Below are positions 1 through 4,111 of a DNA stretch of 6,943 bases, one piece after another. The stretch is from Syntrophobacter sp. DG_60 (lineage in GTDB: Bacteria > Desulfobacterota > Desulfofervidia > Desulfofervidales > DG-60), in the NCBI GenBank assembly GCA_001304365.1, contig LJNA01000081.1:1-6943 (forward strand), in the 5' to 3' direction. Position 1 is the first letter of the stretch. Every line of letters starts with the position of its first letter. The translations under genes and the position numbers were made by a program. The notes beneath the pieces are model-generated. The model made no database searches. It saw only the letters and a program-made list of their open reading frames with translations, and was not told the origin of the DNA.

Positions 1-248
1 CAGTTTCCTATCAGCTAACCATCTAAATTTTCTCTTAAATGGCTCCTAATTACCCAATTTACGCATAGATGTTCTGTTGGATGACTATAATTGTCTTACA
101 TCTTTACTCTGTCTAATTTTGCCAATATGAGGCCATAGAAATTCTTTTTTGGGCTAGGCGCCAGAAGGAACCTATTTTTTATACTGTATAAGCTAGAGAT
201 ACTTTACAGAGACAGACACTAGAAAGGCAAGAATGGTAGAAATCGGCT
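1..248. other. Intergenic, no supportable gene
   Basis: This stretch is AT-rich and lies downstream of the helix-turn-helix gene. I see no start codon with a ribosome site followed by an open frame, no tRNA and no clear intrinsic terminator. Short minus-strand stretches read like protein (for example WPHIGKIRQSKDVRQL ending at a stop near position 88), but they are interrupted and could be chance or the remains of a decayed gene. A degenerate repeat at 103-162 has a partner at 914-972. Confidence 0.5.
103..162 (+). repeat. Degenerate direct repeat, left copy
   Basis: The 11-nt core TCTAATTTTGC (112-122) recurs exactly at 923-933. Similarity continues on both sides: TTTAC precedes the core in both, ATATGA follows shortly after, and both have a T-rich block then GGSCTA about 30 nt further on. 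The copies lie in the same orientation and bracket the helix-turn-helix gene. They may be relics of a duplicated sequence or of a mobile unit; no terminal inverted repeats or transposase are visible. Confidence 0.35.
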
Positions 249-815
249 TTATCCTGATTTTAAAACCTTTCCCAACAAATCCCACCTTTCATATCCATCA
301 AGTACAGTAGTAGATGAGATGCTGGTTTGGTTTATGTATGGATTTCTGGGTTTGAATATAAACCTGCTGTTTTTGTATACCACAATAATTATGTCCGCAT
401 TACAATAAAAATTAAAGTTAGGACACTTCTCCAATCTATTGGTTCTTGTAAAAATAATTCTAACCCTCAAGCCATTAACTAACCAAACATTGGTTCCCTT
501 AGTTTGCTGAGGTATTCCATACCTGCTTAATCTCTGCAATATACCAACAAGTTGAGGTTTGTGAGGGATGTTCACATATTTTTTGAATAAACTTGCACGT
601 TTGGGTCGCTTACTTCTGTTATGAATTACACTCAGTATTTGATTTATTCTCTGACGGCTGACCCCTGCCCAAATCGCTAAATCAGATACACTAATCTGTG
701 GTTCATCAATGAAGTCAAGCATCGCCTTGACAAATAAAGGCCCATATCTTTTCTTTATTTTTTCCTTTAATTTCTCAACTCTTTGCTCACTTACGTCTGG
801 CTTTGGCTCTGCCAT
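249..815 (-). CDS. Helix-turn-helix protein of unknown function
   Basis: The product is 188 residues. Residues 8-35 are a charged, helical stretch. Residues 41-62 (ISVSDLAIWAGVSRQRINQI) look like a helix-turn-helix, with the A-x-x-x-G-V-S-x-x-x-I pattern usual for DNA-binding recognition helices, followed by a basic patch (NRSKRPKR, 66-73). The C-terminal half (about 85-188) is a mixed beta/alpha region with WLVNG, VRIIF and ADIIIVVY strands. It loosely resembles a nuclease-like fold, but I cannot find a convincing D...(D/E)xK set, so I assign no catalysis. The start ATG has AAAGGA upstream at good spacing. A plausible promoter lies at 865-893 and the gene stands alone. The two arms of a degenerate repeat flank it, which hints at arrival by transfer. 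Real gene: fairly sure; function: unknown. Confidence 0.75.
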   Translation of the reverse strand: MAEPKPDVSEQRVEKLKEKIKKRYGPLFVKAMLDFIDEPQISVSDLAIWAGVSRQRINQILSVIHNRSKRPKRASLFKKYVNIPHKPQLVGILQRLSRYGIPQQTKGTNVWLVNGLRVRIIFTRTNRLEKCPNFNFYCNADIIIVVYKNSRFIFKPRNPYINQTSISSTTVLDGYERWDLLGKVLKSG

Positions 816-864
816 TTTCTTTCCTTTGCACTGTTACTACAAAATATTTTAGATTTATTCTTAA

Positions 865-893
865 TTAATAATCATTTTTTTAAAAATAATCAA
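865..893 (-). promoter_or_regulatory. Probable sigma-70 promoter of the HTH gene
   Basis: Read on the minus strand this gives TTGATT, a 17-nt spacer, then TATTAA, in a very AT-rich stretch about 50 nt upstream of the start codon at 815. The -10 overlaps the palindrome TTAATTAA (861-868). The sequence is AT-rich enough that a chance match is possible. Confidence 0.4.
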
Positions 894-913
894 GTGTTAA
901 ATGCACAGTGATT

Positions 914-972
914 TACACCCTATCTAATTTTGCAAGATATGAAGCTGTGTGGGGAGTCCTTTTGGCCTATAG
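914..972 (+). repeat. Degenerate direct repeat, right copy
   Basis: Partner of the repeat at 103-162, sharing the exact core TCTAATTTTGC (923-933) and scattered identity for about 35 nt after it. The remaining gene-free sequence between the HTH gene and the HU promoter (816-1089) holds only this repeat, the HTH promoter and the hairpin at 1027-1067. Confidence 0.35.
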
Positions 973-1026
973 CGAATATGCCTGGTTATGCCTGCTAAAT
1001 GTGAATTGGTGATTGCCTTAACCTTG

Positions 1027-1067
1027 GCAAAAAAAGACTGTCTCAATCATACAGTCCCATTTTTTGC
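1027..1067. other. A/T-flanked hairpin upstream of HU copy 1
   Basis: GACTGT (1036-1041) pairs with ACAGTC (1051-1056) across a 9-nt loop. The stem is extended, after a small bulge, by GCAAAAAA (1027-1034) against TTTTTTGC (1060-1067). The form is that of a bidirectional intrinsic terminator and may insulate the HU promoter 23 nt downstream. The corresponding place in HU copy 2 keeps the T-run and the GC but not the GACTGT arm, so the hairpin is specific to this copy. Confidence 0.45.
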
Positions 1068-1089
1068 TAGAATAAATGCCAGAAGGGTA

Positions 1090-1117
1090 TTGACATTTGG
1101 AATACTTTTTGTATAAA
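1090..1117 (+). promoter_or_regulatory. Sigma-70 type promoter of HU copy 1
   Basis: A perfect -35 TTGACA (1090-1095), a 16-nt spacer, then TATAAA (1112-1117). The same two boxes with the same spacing are conserved in front of HU copy 2, which supports the call. Initiation would fall near 1123-1126, giving a leader of about 40 nt. Confidence 0.8.
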
Positions 1118-1136
1118 AGAGAACCAATTGCTGATA

Positions 1137-1155
1137 CTTTCGGCAGAAAGGGGGG
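1137..1155 (+). promoter_or_regulatory. HU copy 1 leader hairpin and G-rich ribosome site
   Basis: CTTTC-GGCA-GAAAG (1137-1150) forms a 5-bp hairpin with a 4-nt loop. The ribosome site GGGGGG (1150-1155) is stacked directly on its 3' arm, 9 nt before the ATG at 1165. Both elements are conserved in copy 2. A run of six G with no A is an unusual Shine-Dalgarno and would pair with the anti-SD through a G-U wobble. The hairpin could modulate access to it. Confidence 0.55.
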
Positions 1156-1164
1156 ATGAGTTAT

Positions 1165-1437
1165 ATGAATAAAGGAGAGTTAGTTGATGCCGTTGCCAAG
1201 GATACTGGTATTTCCAAGGCATTAGCAGGAAAGGTACTGAACAGCCTCGTTGATACGGTAACAAAGAGCTTAAAGAAGGGGGATAAAGTTGCTCTGGCTG
1301 GGTTTGGAACTTTTTCTGTAATGAAAAGGAAGGCTAGAACAGGGAGGAATCCTCAGACAGGGAGGCCAATTAAGATTGCTGCCAAGAAAGTGGCTAAGTT
1401 CAAAGCTGGAGCTAAGTTGGCTAAAGCAGTTAAATAA
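1165..1437 (+). CDS. HU family DNA-binding protein, copy 1
   Basis: The 90-residue product has the full HU length and fold order: two N-terminal helices (MNKGELVDAVAKDTGISKAL, 1-20), the core strand GFGTF (46-50), and the DNA-binding beta-arm with GRNPQTGRPIKI (60-71). The arm's Arg/Pro tip intercalates in the minor groove in this family. HU dimers bend and compact nucleoid DNA with little sequence preference. An ATG at 1156 is also in frame, but it touches the ribosome site and is replaced by AAG in copy 2, so 1165 is the right start. Copy 2 (3669-3941) matches at 80 of 90 residues; the changes cluster at residues 7-14 and at 50-54, with A72 replaced by R. The gene is monocistronic, between its own promoter and terminator. 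Very lysine-rich, as expected for a nucleoid protein. HU versus IHF: the sequence is HU-like, but I cannot fully exclude a related subgroup. Confidence 0.95.
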   Translation: MNKGELVDAVAKDTGISKALAGKVLNSLVDTVTKSLKKGDKVALAGFGTFSVMKRKARTGRNPQTGRPIKIAAKKVAKFKAGAKLAKAVK

Positions 1438-1525
1438 CCCCGTATCAGAGTTATTAACATTTGGAAGCTAGGTATATTTAAGGATAGGCTAACGGAGTGG
1501 TTTTTGGCCAAGCCCCGTAACCTCT

Positions 1526-1575
1526 AAAAAAAGCCCATCGTGTTTGCTATTGTAGCAGCCGATGGGTTTTTCTTT
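1526..1575 (+). terminator. Intrinsic terminator after HU copy 1
   Basis: CCCATCG (1534-1540) pairs with CGATGGG (1560-1566). Inside is a second small stem, GCTA-TTG-TAGC (1546-1556). A T-rich tail (TTTTTCTTT) follows and an A-run precedes, so it may work in both directions. Confidence 0.85.
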
Positions 1576-1762
1576 ATGGGTAGTTGCAAAAGGCTGTAAT
1601 TAGCTTATTTGGAACAAGTTAGGTAGTAAGATAATTAGTACCTGTTTCAAAAAACTTCCCCTTTATTTGTCAAAATAGGGCATATAGATAATAGGTTGTT
1701 GGAGGGATATTGGCCAGTTTAGAAGTGGCCTGACTCTGCAATTGAAAAAATGGAAGGAGGTG

Positions 1763-1802
1763 AAATAAAAATCACAGAATCAGGCCATATGTCTGTGATT
1801 TT
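1763..1802 (-). terminator. Intrinsic terminator of the candidate small RNA
   Basis: An 11-bp stem (1768-1778 with 1792-1802, ATCACAGA against TCTGTGAT plus A/T pairs) encloses a 13-nt loop. On the minus strand it is followed by a U-rich tail, TTTTATTT. On the plus strand the tail is shorter, which favours the minus reading. Confidence 0.6.
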
Positions 1803-1806
1803 CTAT

Positions 1807-1885
1807 AAGGGCCAGCAAGAACCAAAGTAGAAAGCCACGGGGCAGGCGGCTGGGAAGACTTTGGTTCCCCGGCCCTTTCTTTTTT
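1807..1885 (+). terminator. Long rod hairpin with T-run, plus-strand terminator form
   Basis: AAGGGCC (1807-1813) pairs with GGCCCTT (1871-1877), and GAACCAAAGT (1819-1828) pairs with ACTTTGGTTC (1858-1867). TCTTTTTT (1878-1885) follows. Read on the plus strand this is a strong intrinsic terminator; read on the minus strand the same stem is the body of the candidate small RNA. It may stop read-through from the left before the convergent SPOR gene. Confidence 0.5.
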
Positions 1886-1903
1886 AGGTTAAGCCATATT
1901 TTA

Positions 1904-1932
1904 ATATTATCAGAAATTAGTTACCATGTCAA
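1904..1932 (-). promoter_or_regulatory. Sigma-70 type promoter of the candidate small RNA
   Basis: On the minus strand: TTGACA (complement of 1927-1932), a 17-nt spacer, then TAATAT (complement of 1904-1909). A perfect -35, optimal spacing and 4 of 6 matches at the -10. The -35 replaces one unit of an 8-bp repeat array (1919-1958). Confidence 0.6.
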
Positions 1933-1958
1933 CAAGTTACCGATTTACCAAATTACCA
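1919..1958 (-). repeat. Five-unit 8-bp repeat array over the -35 box
   Basis: Contiguous 8-bp blocks at 1951-1958, 1943-1950, 1935-1942, 1927-1934 and 1919-1926. On the minus strand they read TGGTAATT, TGGTAAAT, CGGTAACT, TGTTGACA and TGGTAACT. Four of the five fit YGGTAANT; the fourth carries the TTGACA -35. Phased short direct repeats over a -35 are typical of regulator binding, but the binder is unknown. Confidence 0.55.
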
Positions 1959-2058
1959 CTTTTTTAAATAAATCAATTATCAGCCATTTAAGAAAGGATA
2001 AAGTGTTGACAGAATAAAGAATAAGGAAGTAGCAATAGTTATTTTCTAGGTAAATCCA

Positions 2059-2096
2059 GATGAAAGCGCTGCTATAAGATGAAGGCGCTGCTATAA
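2059..2096 (+). repeat. 19-bp tandem repeat, two units
   Basis: GATGAAAGCGCTGCTATAA (2059-2077) is followed directly by GATGAAGGCGCTGCTATAA (2078-2096), one mismatch. It lies just past the stop of the SPOR gene. The unit contains AGCGCT, itself a palindrome. No T-run follows, so I do not call a terminator. Confidence 0.8.
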
Positions 2097-2118
2097 TAAG
2101 AAACCAGCAATTAGAAAC

Positions 2119-2691
2119 TTACCTGGGTCCTGCTACCCATACACCTGGAAAATCCTTTTTTATTTCCTCTTTTTTTCTATAAGCGTCTTGCTTGCCCTTA
2201 AATCCACTAATGGCTATCCGATACCAAGTTCCTTTCTGCGGTATTTCTACCTCTTTTACAATCACTTCATAGCCCTTTTTTCTAAGCATATCAAGCCTTT
2301 TATATGCATTATCTTTATCCTTGTATGTTTCTAGATGAACAGCCCAAGAAGGAATTGAATCCTTGTTGCTGAGGGCCTTTTTTGCCTTTTTTAAGTTTTC
2401 ATCTTTCCTATGATAATGGGAAATATCACGGACTGCTTTTGGCTGCGGTTGTTCTCGCACTTTTCCACCGCCAAAGGACATAAACACTAAAACTAACAAT
2501 ACCACTACAAACACAGCATACTCCACTCCAAACACAACATACCACGGGCTTTCTTTCATCCATTTCTGTAGCCTTGAGTTGATGCTAGATTTTGGCAATT
2601 CTGACCTGTTTTCGCTTAACCATTCACCACAATGCTCACATTTTATACCGTCATCCTGAATTTTTTCACCACAAAATGGACATTTTTTCAT
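2119..2691 (-). CDS. Zinc-ribbon, single-pass membrane, SPOR-domain protein
   Basis: The product is 190 residues in three parts. Residues 4-22 hold two CxxCG knuckles (C4, C7, C18, C21) forming a small zinc ribbon. Residues about 50-72 are one strongly hydrophobic membrane span. Residues about 114-190 resemble a SPOR domain: the WAVHLETYKDKDNAYKRLDM opening, the GTWYRIAISGFKGKQDA second half, and the closing VWVAGP strand. In known SPOR proteins this domain binds denuded peptidoglycan glycan strands at the septum. The expected topology is zinc ribbon in the cytoplasm and SPOR in the periplasm, with a linker at 73-113. I chose the ATG at 2691 because GAGG sits 7 nt upstream and the CxxC ribbon starts right after it; the longer frame from 2721 has no ribosome site. 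It may be co-transcribed with the 72-residue gene upstream (99-nt gap). Cell-envelope or division-linked role: inference. Confidence 0.8.
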   Translation of the reverse strand: MKKCPFCGEKIQDDGIKCEHCGEWLSENRSELPKSSINSRLQKWMKESPWYVVFGVEYAVFVVVLLVLVFMSFGGGKVREQPQPKAVRDISHYHRKDENLKKAKKALSNKDSIPSWAVHLETYKDKDNAYKRLDMLRKKGYEVIVKEVEIPQKGTWYRIAISGFKGKQDAYRKKEEIKKDFPGVWVAGPR

Positions 2692-2790
2692 TGCTGACCT
2701 CAAGAAACTCGTATAAAACATGATTATCTAACTGATGAAGATTCACCTTTGCCTGTATTCAGAAAGAAAGGCAGATTAACCAGAATTGAG

Positions 2791-3009
2791 TTATTTAACT
2801 TTGTGAAACGTCCACCTAGGGATATGCCTTGTCTTAAAGCAGACAACAAACTTCCCTTCACCAAAGTCCTTAAACTTAAAGCCAGTGGTCTTCCCTGCTG
2901 ATTCCTTCAGTGCAGGGACGTTTCTGTTACTTTTTGATAAGCGCTTGCGGGATAAATGCTTTGATTTTGGCCCACTGCCTGAAGGATTGGTGCAGACCGT
3001 ATCTGTCAT
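2791..3009 (-). CDS. Small basic protein of unknown function
   Basis: This 72-residue protein is Lys/Arg-rich, with no Cys pair, signal peptide or membrane span. The N-terminal 40 residues are Ser/Lys/Arg-rich and look disordered (KSKHLSRKRLSKSNRN). The C-terminal half (TGFKFKDFGEGKFVVCFKTR) looks like a short beta-hairpin. The start is well supported: AGGAGGTGAG lies 3-6 nt before the ATG at 3009. A second copy of that ribosome-site motif lies about 40 nt further upstream (near 3055-3064) without a usable start after it. The SPOR gene follows on the same strand. I do not recognise the family; a nucleic-acid-binding role would fit the charge but is only a guess. Confidence 0.65.
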   Translation of the reverse strand: MTDTVCTNPSGSGPKSKHLSRKRLSKSNRNVPALKESAGKTTGFKFKDFGEGKFVVCFKTRHIPRWTFHKVK

Positions 3010-3144
3010 GGCTCACCTCCTAAGATTAAATTTCTCCTGATTTTACTTCTAACTCACCTCCTTTCAAACAAAGGTGTATTGAGCAAATTTTGTGCCTAAA
3101 AAGGATGAGTAGAAAGATTTGCTTTGGTTTTGGACTAGATTTGA

Positions 3145-3535
3145 GATTCCAACAAATTGGAAAGTATTTTTTTGAAGGGTCAAGATGCACAATTTTGTTC
3201 GCCGATGCACAATTTTGTTTCCAGCCTGTTGATGCTGTCAAACAAGGAATGGAGATTATGATAATTGTGCGCCACGAAGCTGCACAAGCAATGTCAATAG
3301 ATAAAATATGGAATGAAAAAACGCATGACATGATAAATGGGCTCAAAGGTTAGGGATATCGAAGAACGTATCAAACTACATTAATAGAGTGATTGATAAC
3401 AAAAATGTTCCAGAAGATTAAAAAAAAGCATACAGAAGAAACAAAGATGCCAAAGAGTAAGGGGAAGAATTTGCGATTAGAGATATAATGGAAAATTTAC
3501 ATGATAGAGGAAAAAAAAAGACAAATTACCTCTAG
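3145..3535 (+). pseudogene. Decayed gene of unknown family
   Basis: Three joined frames read like protein. From 3204 one frame gives QPVDAVKQGMEIMIIVRHEA and continues to THD near 3325. There CATGA is repeated back to back (3324-3328, 3329-3333), and dropping one copy moves into the next frame, giving THDKWAQRLGISKN, then NYINRVIDNKNVPED. That frame is broken by TAA at 3419-3421 and 3458-3460; between and after them it reads KKAYRRNKDAKE and GEEFAIRDIMENLHDRG, stopping at 3533-3535. Upstream, a 20-bp tandem duplication (3184-3223) causes another frame change. Two short duplications plus two nonsense codons point to a dead gene rather than a sequencing error. The intact-looking frame 3090-3353 is likely a by-product. 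The start is not definable. The HDxW...LGI...NxxID pattern is distinctive, but I cannot name the family. Confidence 0.45.
3184..3223 (+). repeat. 20-bp tandem duplication
   Basis: GATGCACAATTTTGTT occurs at 3184-3199 and 3204-3219, period 20, so the unit is 20 bp with divergence in its last four bases. Because 20 is not a multiple of three, it shifts the frame inside the pseudogene. Confidence 0.8.
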
Positions 3536-3537
3536 AT

Positions 3538-3580
3538 AAAAGCCCACTTTACCCCATAGATAAACCATGTGGGCCCTTTT
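3538..3580 (-). terminator. Intrinsic terminator after HU copy 2, probably bidirectional
   Basis: GCCCAC (3542-3547) pairs with GTGGGC (3569-3574). On the minus strand the stem is followed by TTTTATCT; on the plus strand CCTTTT follows. It lies between the convergent HU copy 2 and the pseudogene. Its position and the neighbouring CCTCTAAAA-type sequence match the terminator of HU copy 1. Confidence 0.65.
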
Positions 3581-3616
3581 AGAGGTTAGGGGAATTAGCC
3601 CAATCCCATTTTGTTA

Positions 3617-3640
3617 GCTTGGCATTAAATAATACCAAGC
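3617..3640 (-). other. 3' UTR hairpin of HU copy 2
   Basis: GCTTGG (3617-3622) pairs with CCAAGC (3635-3640), continued inward by ATTA/TAAT. In the minus-strand RNA the single mismatch becomes a G-U pair, making an almost perfect 11-bp stem. No U-run follows. Copy 1 has a recognisable but unpaired version, so the hairpin is intact only here. It could protect the mRNA 3' end. Confidence 0.55.
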
Positions 3641-3668
3641 TCCTAAATGTTGTGACCTATAGTGGGAC

Positions 3669-3941
3669 TTACTTGACTGCTTTAGCCAGATTAGCCCCAG
3701 CCTTGAACTTAGCCACTTTCTTGGCCCGAATCTTAATTGGCCTTCCTGTCTGAGGATTTCTCCCTGTTCTAGCCTTCCTTCTTATTACAGAGAGAGTTCC
3801 AAATCCAGCCAGAGCAACCTTATCCCCCTTCTTTAAGCTCTTTGTTACCGTATCAACGATGCTGTTCAATACCTTTCCTGCCAATGCCTTGGAAATGCCA
3901 ACATCACTAGCAACGGCATTGATTAATTCTCCCTTATTCAT
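3669..3941 (-). CDS. HU family DNA-binding protein, copy 2
   Basis: The 90-residue product is collinear with copy 1 (1165-1437), with ten substitutions: V7I, D8N, K12S, T14V, L28I, F50L, M53I, K54R, A72R and K84N. The GFGT core (46-49) and the beta-arm motif GRNPQTGRPIKI (60-71) are intact, so it should bind and bend DNA as an HU homodimer or pair with copy 1. Most substitutions are conservative, and the added Arg at 72 lies at the end of the arm, where it may alter DNA contacts. The start ATG is 9 nt from a GGGGGG ribosome site (3951-3956) identical to copy 1. It has its own promoter (3989-4016) and terminator (3538-3580). It follows gatA on the same strand after a 250-nt gap, so it is probably a separate unit. 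Confidence 0.95.
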   Translation of the reverse strand: MNKGELINAVASDVGISKALAGKVLNSIVDTVTKSLKKGDKVALAGFGTLSVIRRKARTGRNPQTGRPIKIRAKKVAKFKAGANLAKAVK

Positions 3942-3950
3942 ATAACTCTT

Positions 3951-3969
3951 CCCCCCTTTCTGCCGAAAG
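3951..3969 (-). promoter_or_regulatory. HU copy 2 leader hairpin and G-rich ribosome site
   Basis: The same CTTTC-GGCA-GAAAG hairpin (read on the minus strand, 3969-3956) and GGGGGG ribosome site (3951-3956) as in copy 1. Retention while the flanks drifted suggests selection on this leader. Confidence 0.55.
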
Positions 3970-3988
3970 TGTCAGCAATTGGTTCTCT

Positions 3989-4029
3989 TTTATACACAAA
4001 GTATTTCAAATGTCAACATTTTTTTGACA
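3989..4029 (-). promoter_or_regulatory. Promoter of HU copy 2 with inverted repeat over the -35
   Basis: On the minus strand: TTGACA (complement of 4011-4016), a 16-nt spacer, TATAAA (complement of 3989-3994), the same boxes and spacing as copy 1. The -35 is also one arm of the inverted repeat TGTCAA-N7-TTGACA (4011-4029). The outer arm is not conserved in copy 1, so an operator specific to this copy is possible. Confidence 0.7.
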
Positions 4030-4062
4030 CTTATTCCAGCAAAAAAAATAAAATTGTGTGAT

Positions 4063-4071
4063 TGTGGATAA
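4063..4071 (-). promoter_or_regulatory. Perfect DnaA-box sequence
   Basis: The minus strand reads TTATCCACA, the high-affinity DnaA-box consensus, about 47 bp upstream of the HU copy 2 -35. It is single, with no further box or AT-rich unwinding region close by, so it is not an origin. It could be a DnaA titration or regulatory site, or chance. Confidence 0.35.
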
Positions 4072-4088
4072 CAAATATAGCAACAAGC

Positions 4089-4111
4089 GGGAGGGTAGGG
4101 CCAGGGCAGGG
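4089..4111 (+). other. G-quadruplex motif
   Basis: Five GGG tracts on the plus strand (4089-4091, 4093-4095, 4098-4100, 4104-4106, 4109-4111) with loops of 1, 2, 3 and 2 nt. This is the canonical intramolecular pattern with a spare tract. It stands out in an AT-rich intergenic gap between gatA and HU copy 2. No clear terminator for the gat operon is visible in this gap. Confidence 0.6.

Larger units (their letters stand above)
1043..1572 (+). repeat. Inverted duplication, arm 1 (whole HU locus)
   Basis: This arm aligns with the reverse complement of about 3540-4066. Matching parts, in order, are: the T-run and GCTRGAATAA block; the promoter; the leader hairpin and ribosome site; the HU coding sequence; a 3' UTR block (ACATTT...GCTAAC); and CCTCTAAAA leading into a terminator whose left arm starts with GCCCA. 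The boundaries are approximate because they fade gradually. The terminator hairpins have diverged more than the gene. Confidence 0.8.
1763..1897 (-). ncRNA. Candidate free-standing small RNA (about 130 nt)
   Basis: Read on the minus strand, a good promoter (1904-1932) is followed, from about 1897, by a rod hairpin and then an intrinsic terminator at 1763-1802, with no credible protein frame. The rod pairs 1807-1813 with 1871-1877 and 1819-1828 with 1858-1867, separated by an internal loop. Its apical part can form AGCC/GGCT (1833-1836 with 1848-1851). The apical C4 (complement of 1839-1842) can pair with the G-rich internal loop (complement of 1868-1870), which would make a pseudoknot. No minus-strand gene lies downstream before the HTH gene, so it is unlikely to be a leader or riboswitch for a gene. 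I do not recognise the family; I compared it mentally with 6S, SRP, tmRNA, cobalamin and c-di-GMP elements without a match. The plus strand is also structured, so the transcribed strand is an inference. Positions 1576-1762 hold nothing else I can support. Confidence 0.5.
3540..4066 (-). repeat. Inverted duplication, arm 2 (whole HU locus)
   Basis: Reverse-complement partner of about 1043-1572. The outer end is marked by CAATCAYACA before the T-run in both arms; beyond it the sequences differ. The best-conserved non-coding part is the stretch from the -10 to the ribosome site, which is almost identical in both arms. Confidence 0.8.

Noticed and set aside
181..191. TATACTGTATA palindrome as a LexA-type box
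   Set aside because: It is half of an E. coli-like box with no second half, and no SOS gene lies beside it.
1067..1264. 65-codon minus-strand frame over the HU copy 1 promoter and gene start
   Set aside because: It is antisense to a certain gene and its promoter, and has no ribosome site.
1750..1830. 26-codon plus-strand frame starting ATG at 1750 and containing GGAGG
   Set aside because: The ribosome-site sequence lies inside the frame rather than before the start, and the frame runs through both terminator-like hairpins. A chance frame is likelier.
3026..3346. 106-codon minus-strand frame upstream of the 72-residue gene
   Set aside because: Composition is unlike protein (Cys/Ile/Ser-rich, patchy), it has no ribosome site, and it is antisense to the better-reading pseudogene.
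3090..3353. 87-codon plus-strand frame as an intact gene
   Set aside because: Only its last two thirds read like protein, and it ends right after a 5-bp duplication that shifts the frame. Similarity continues downstream in the next frame, so it is treated as part of a pseudogene.
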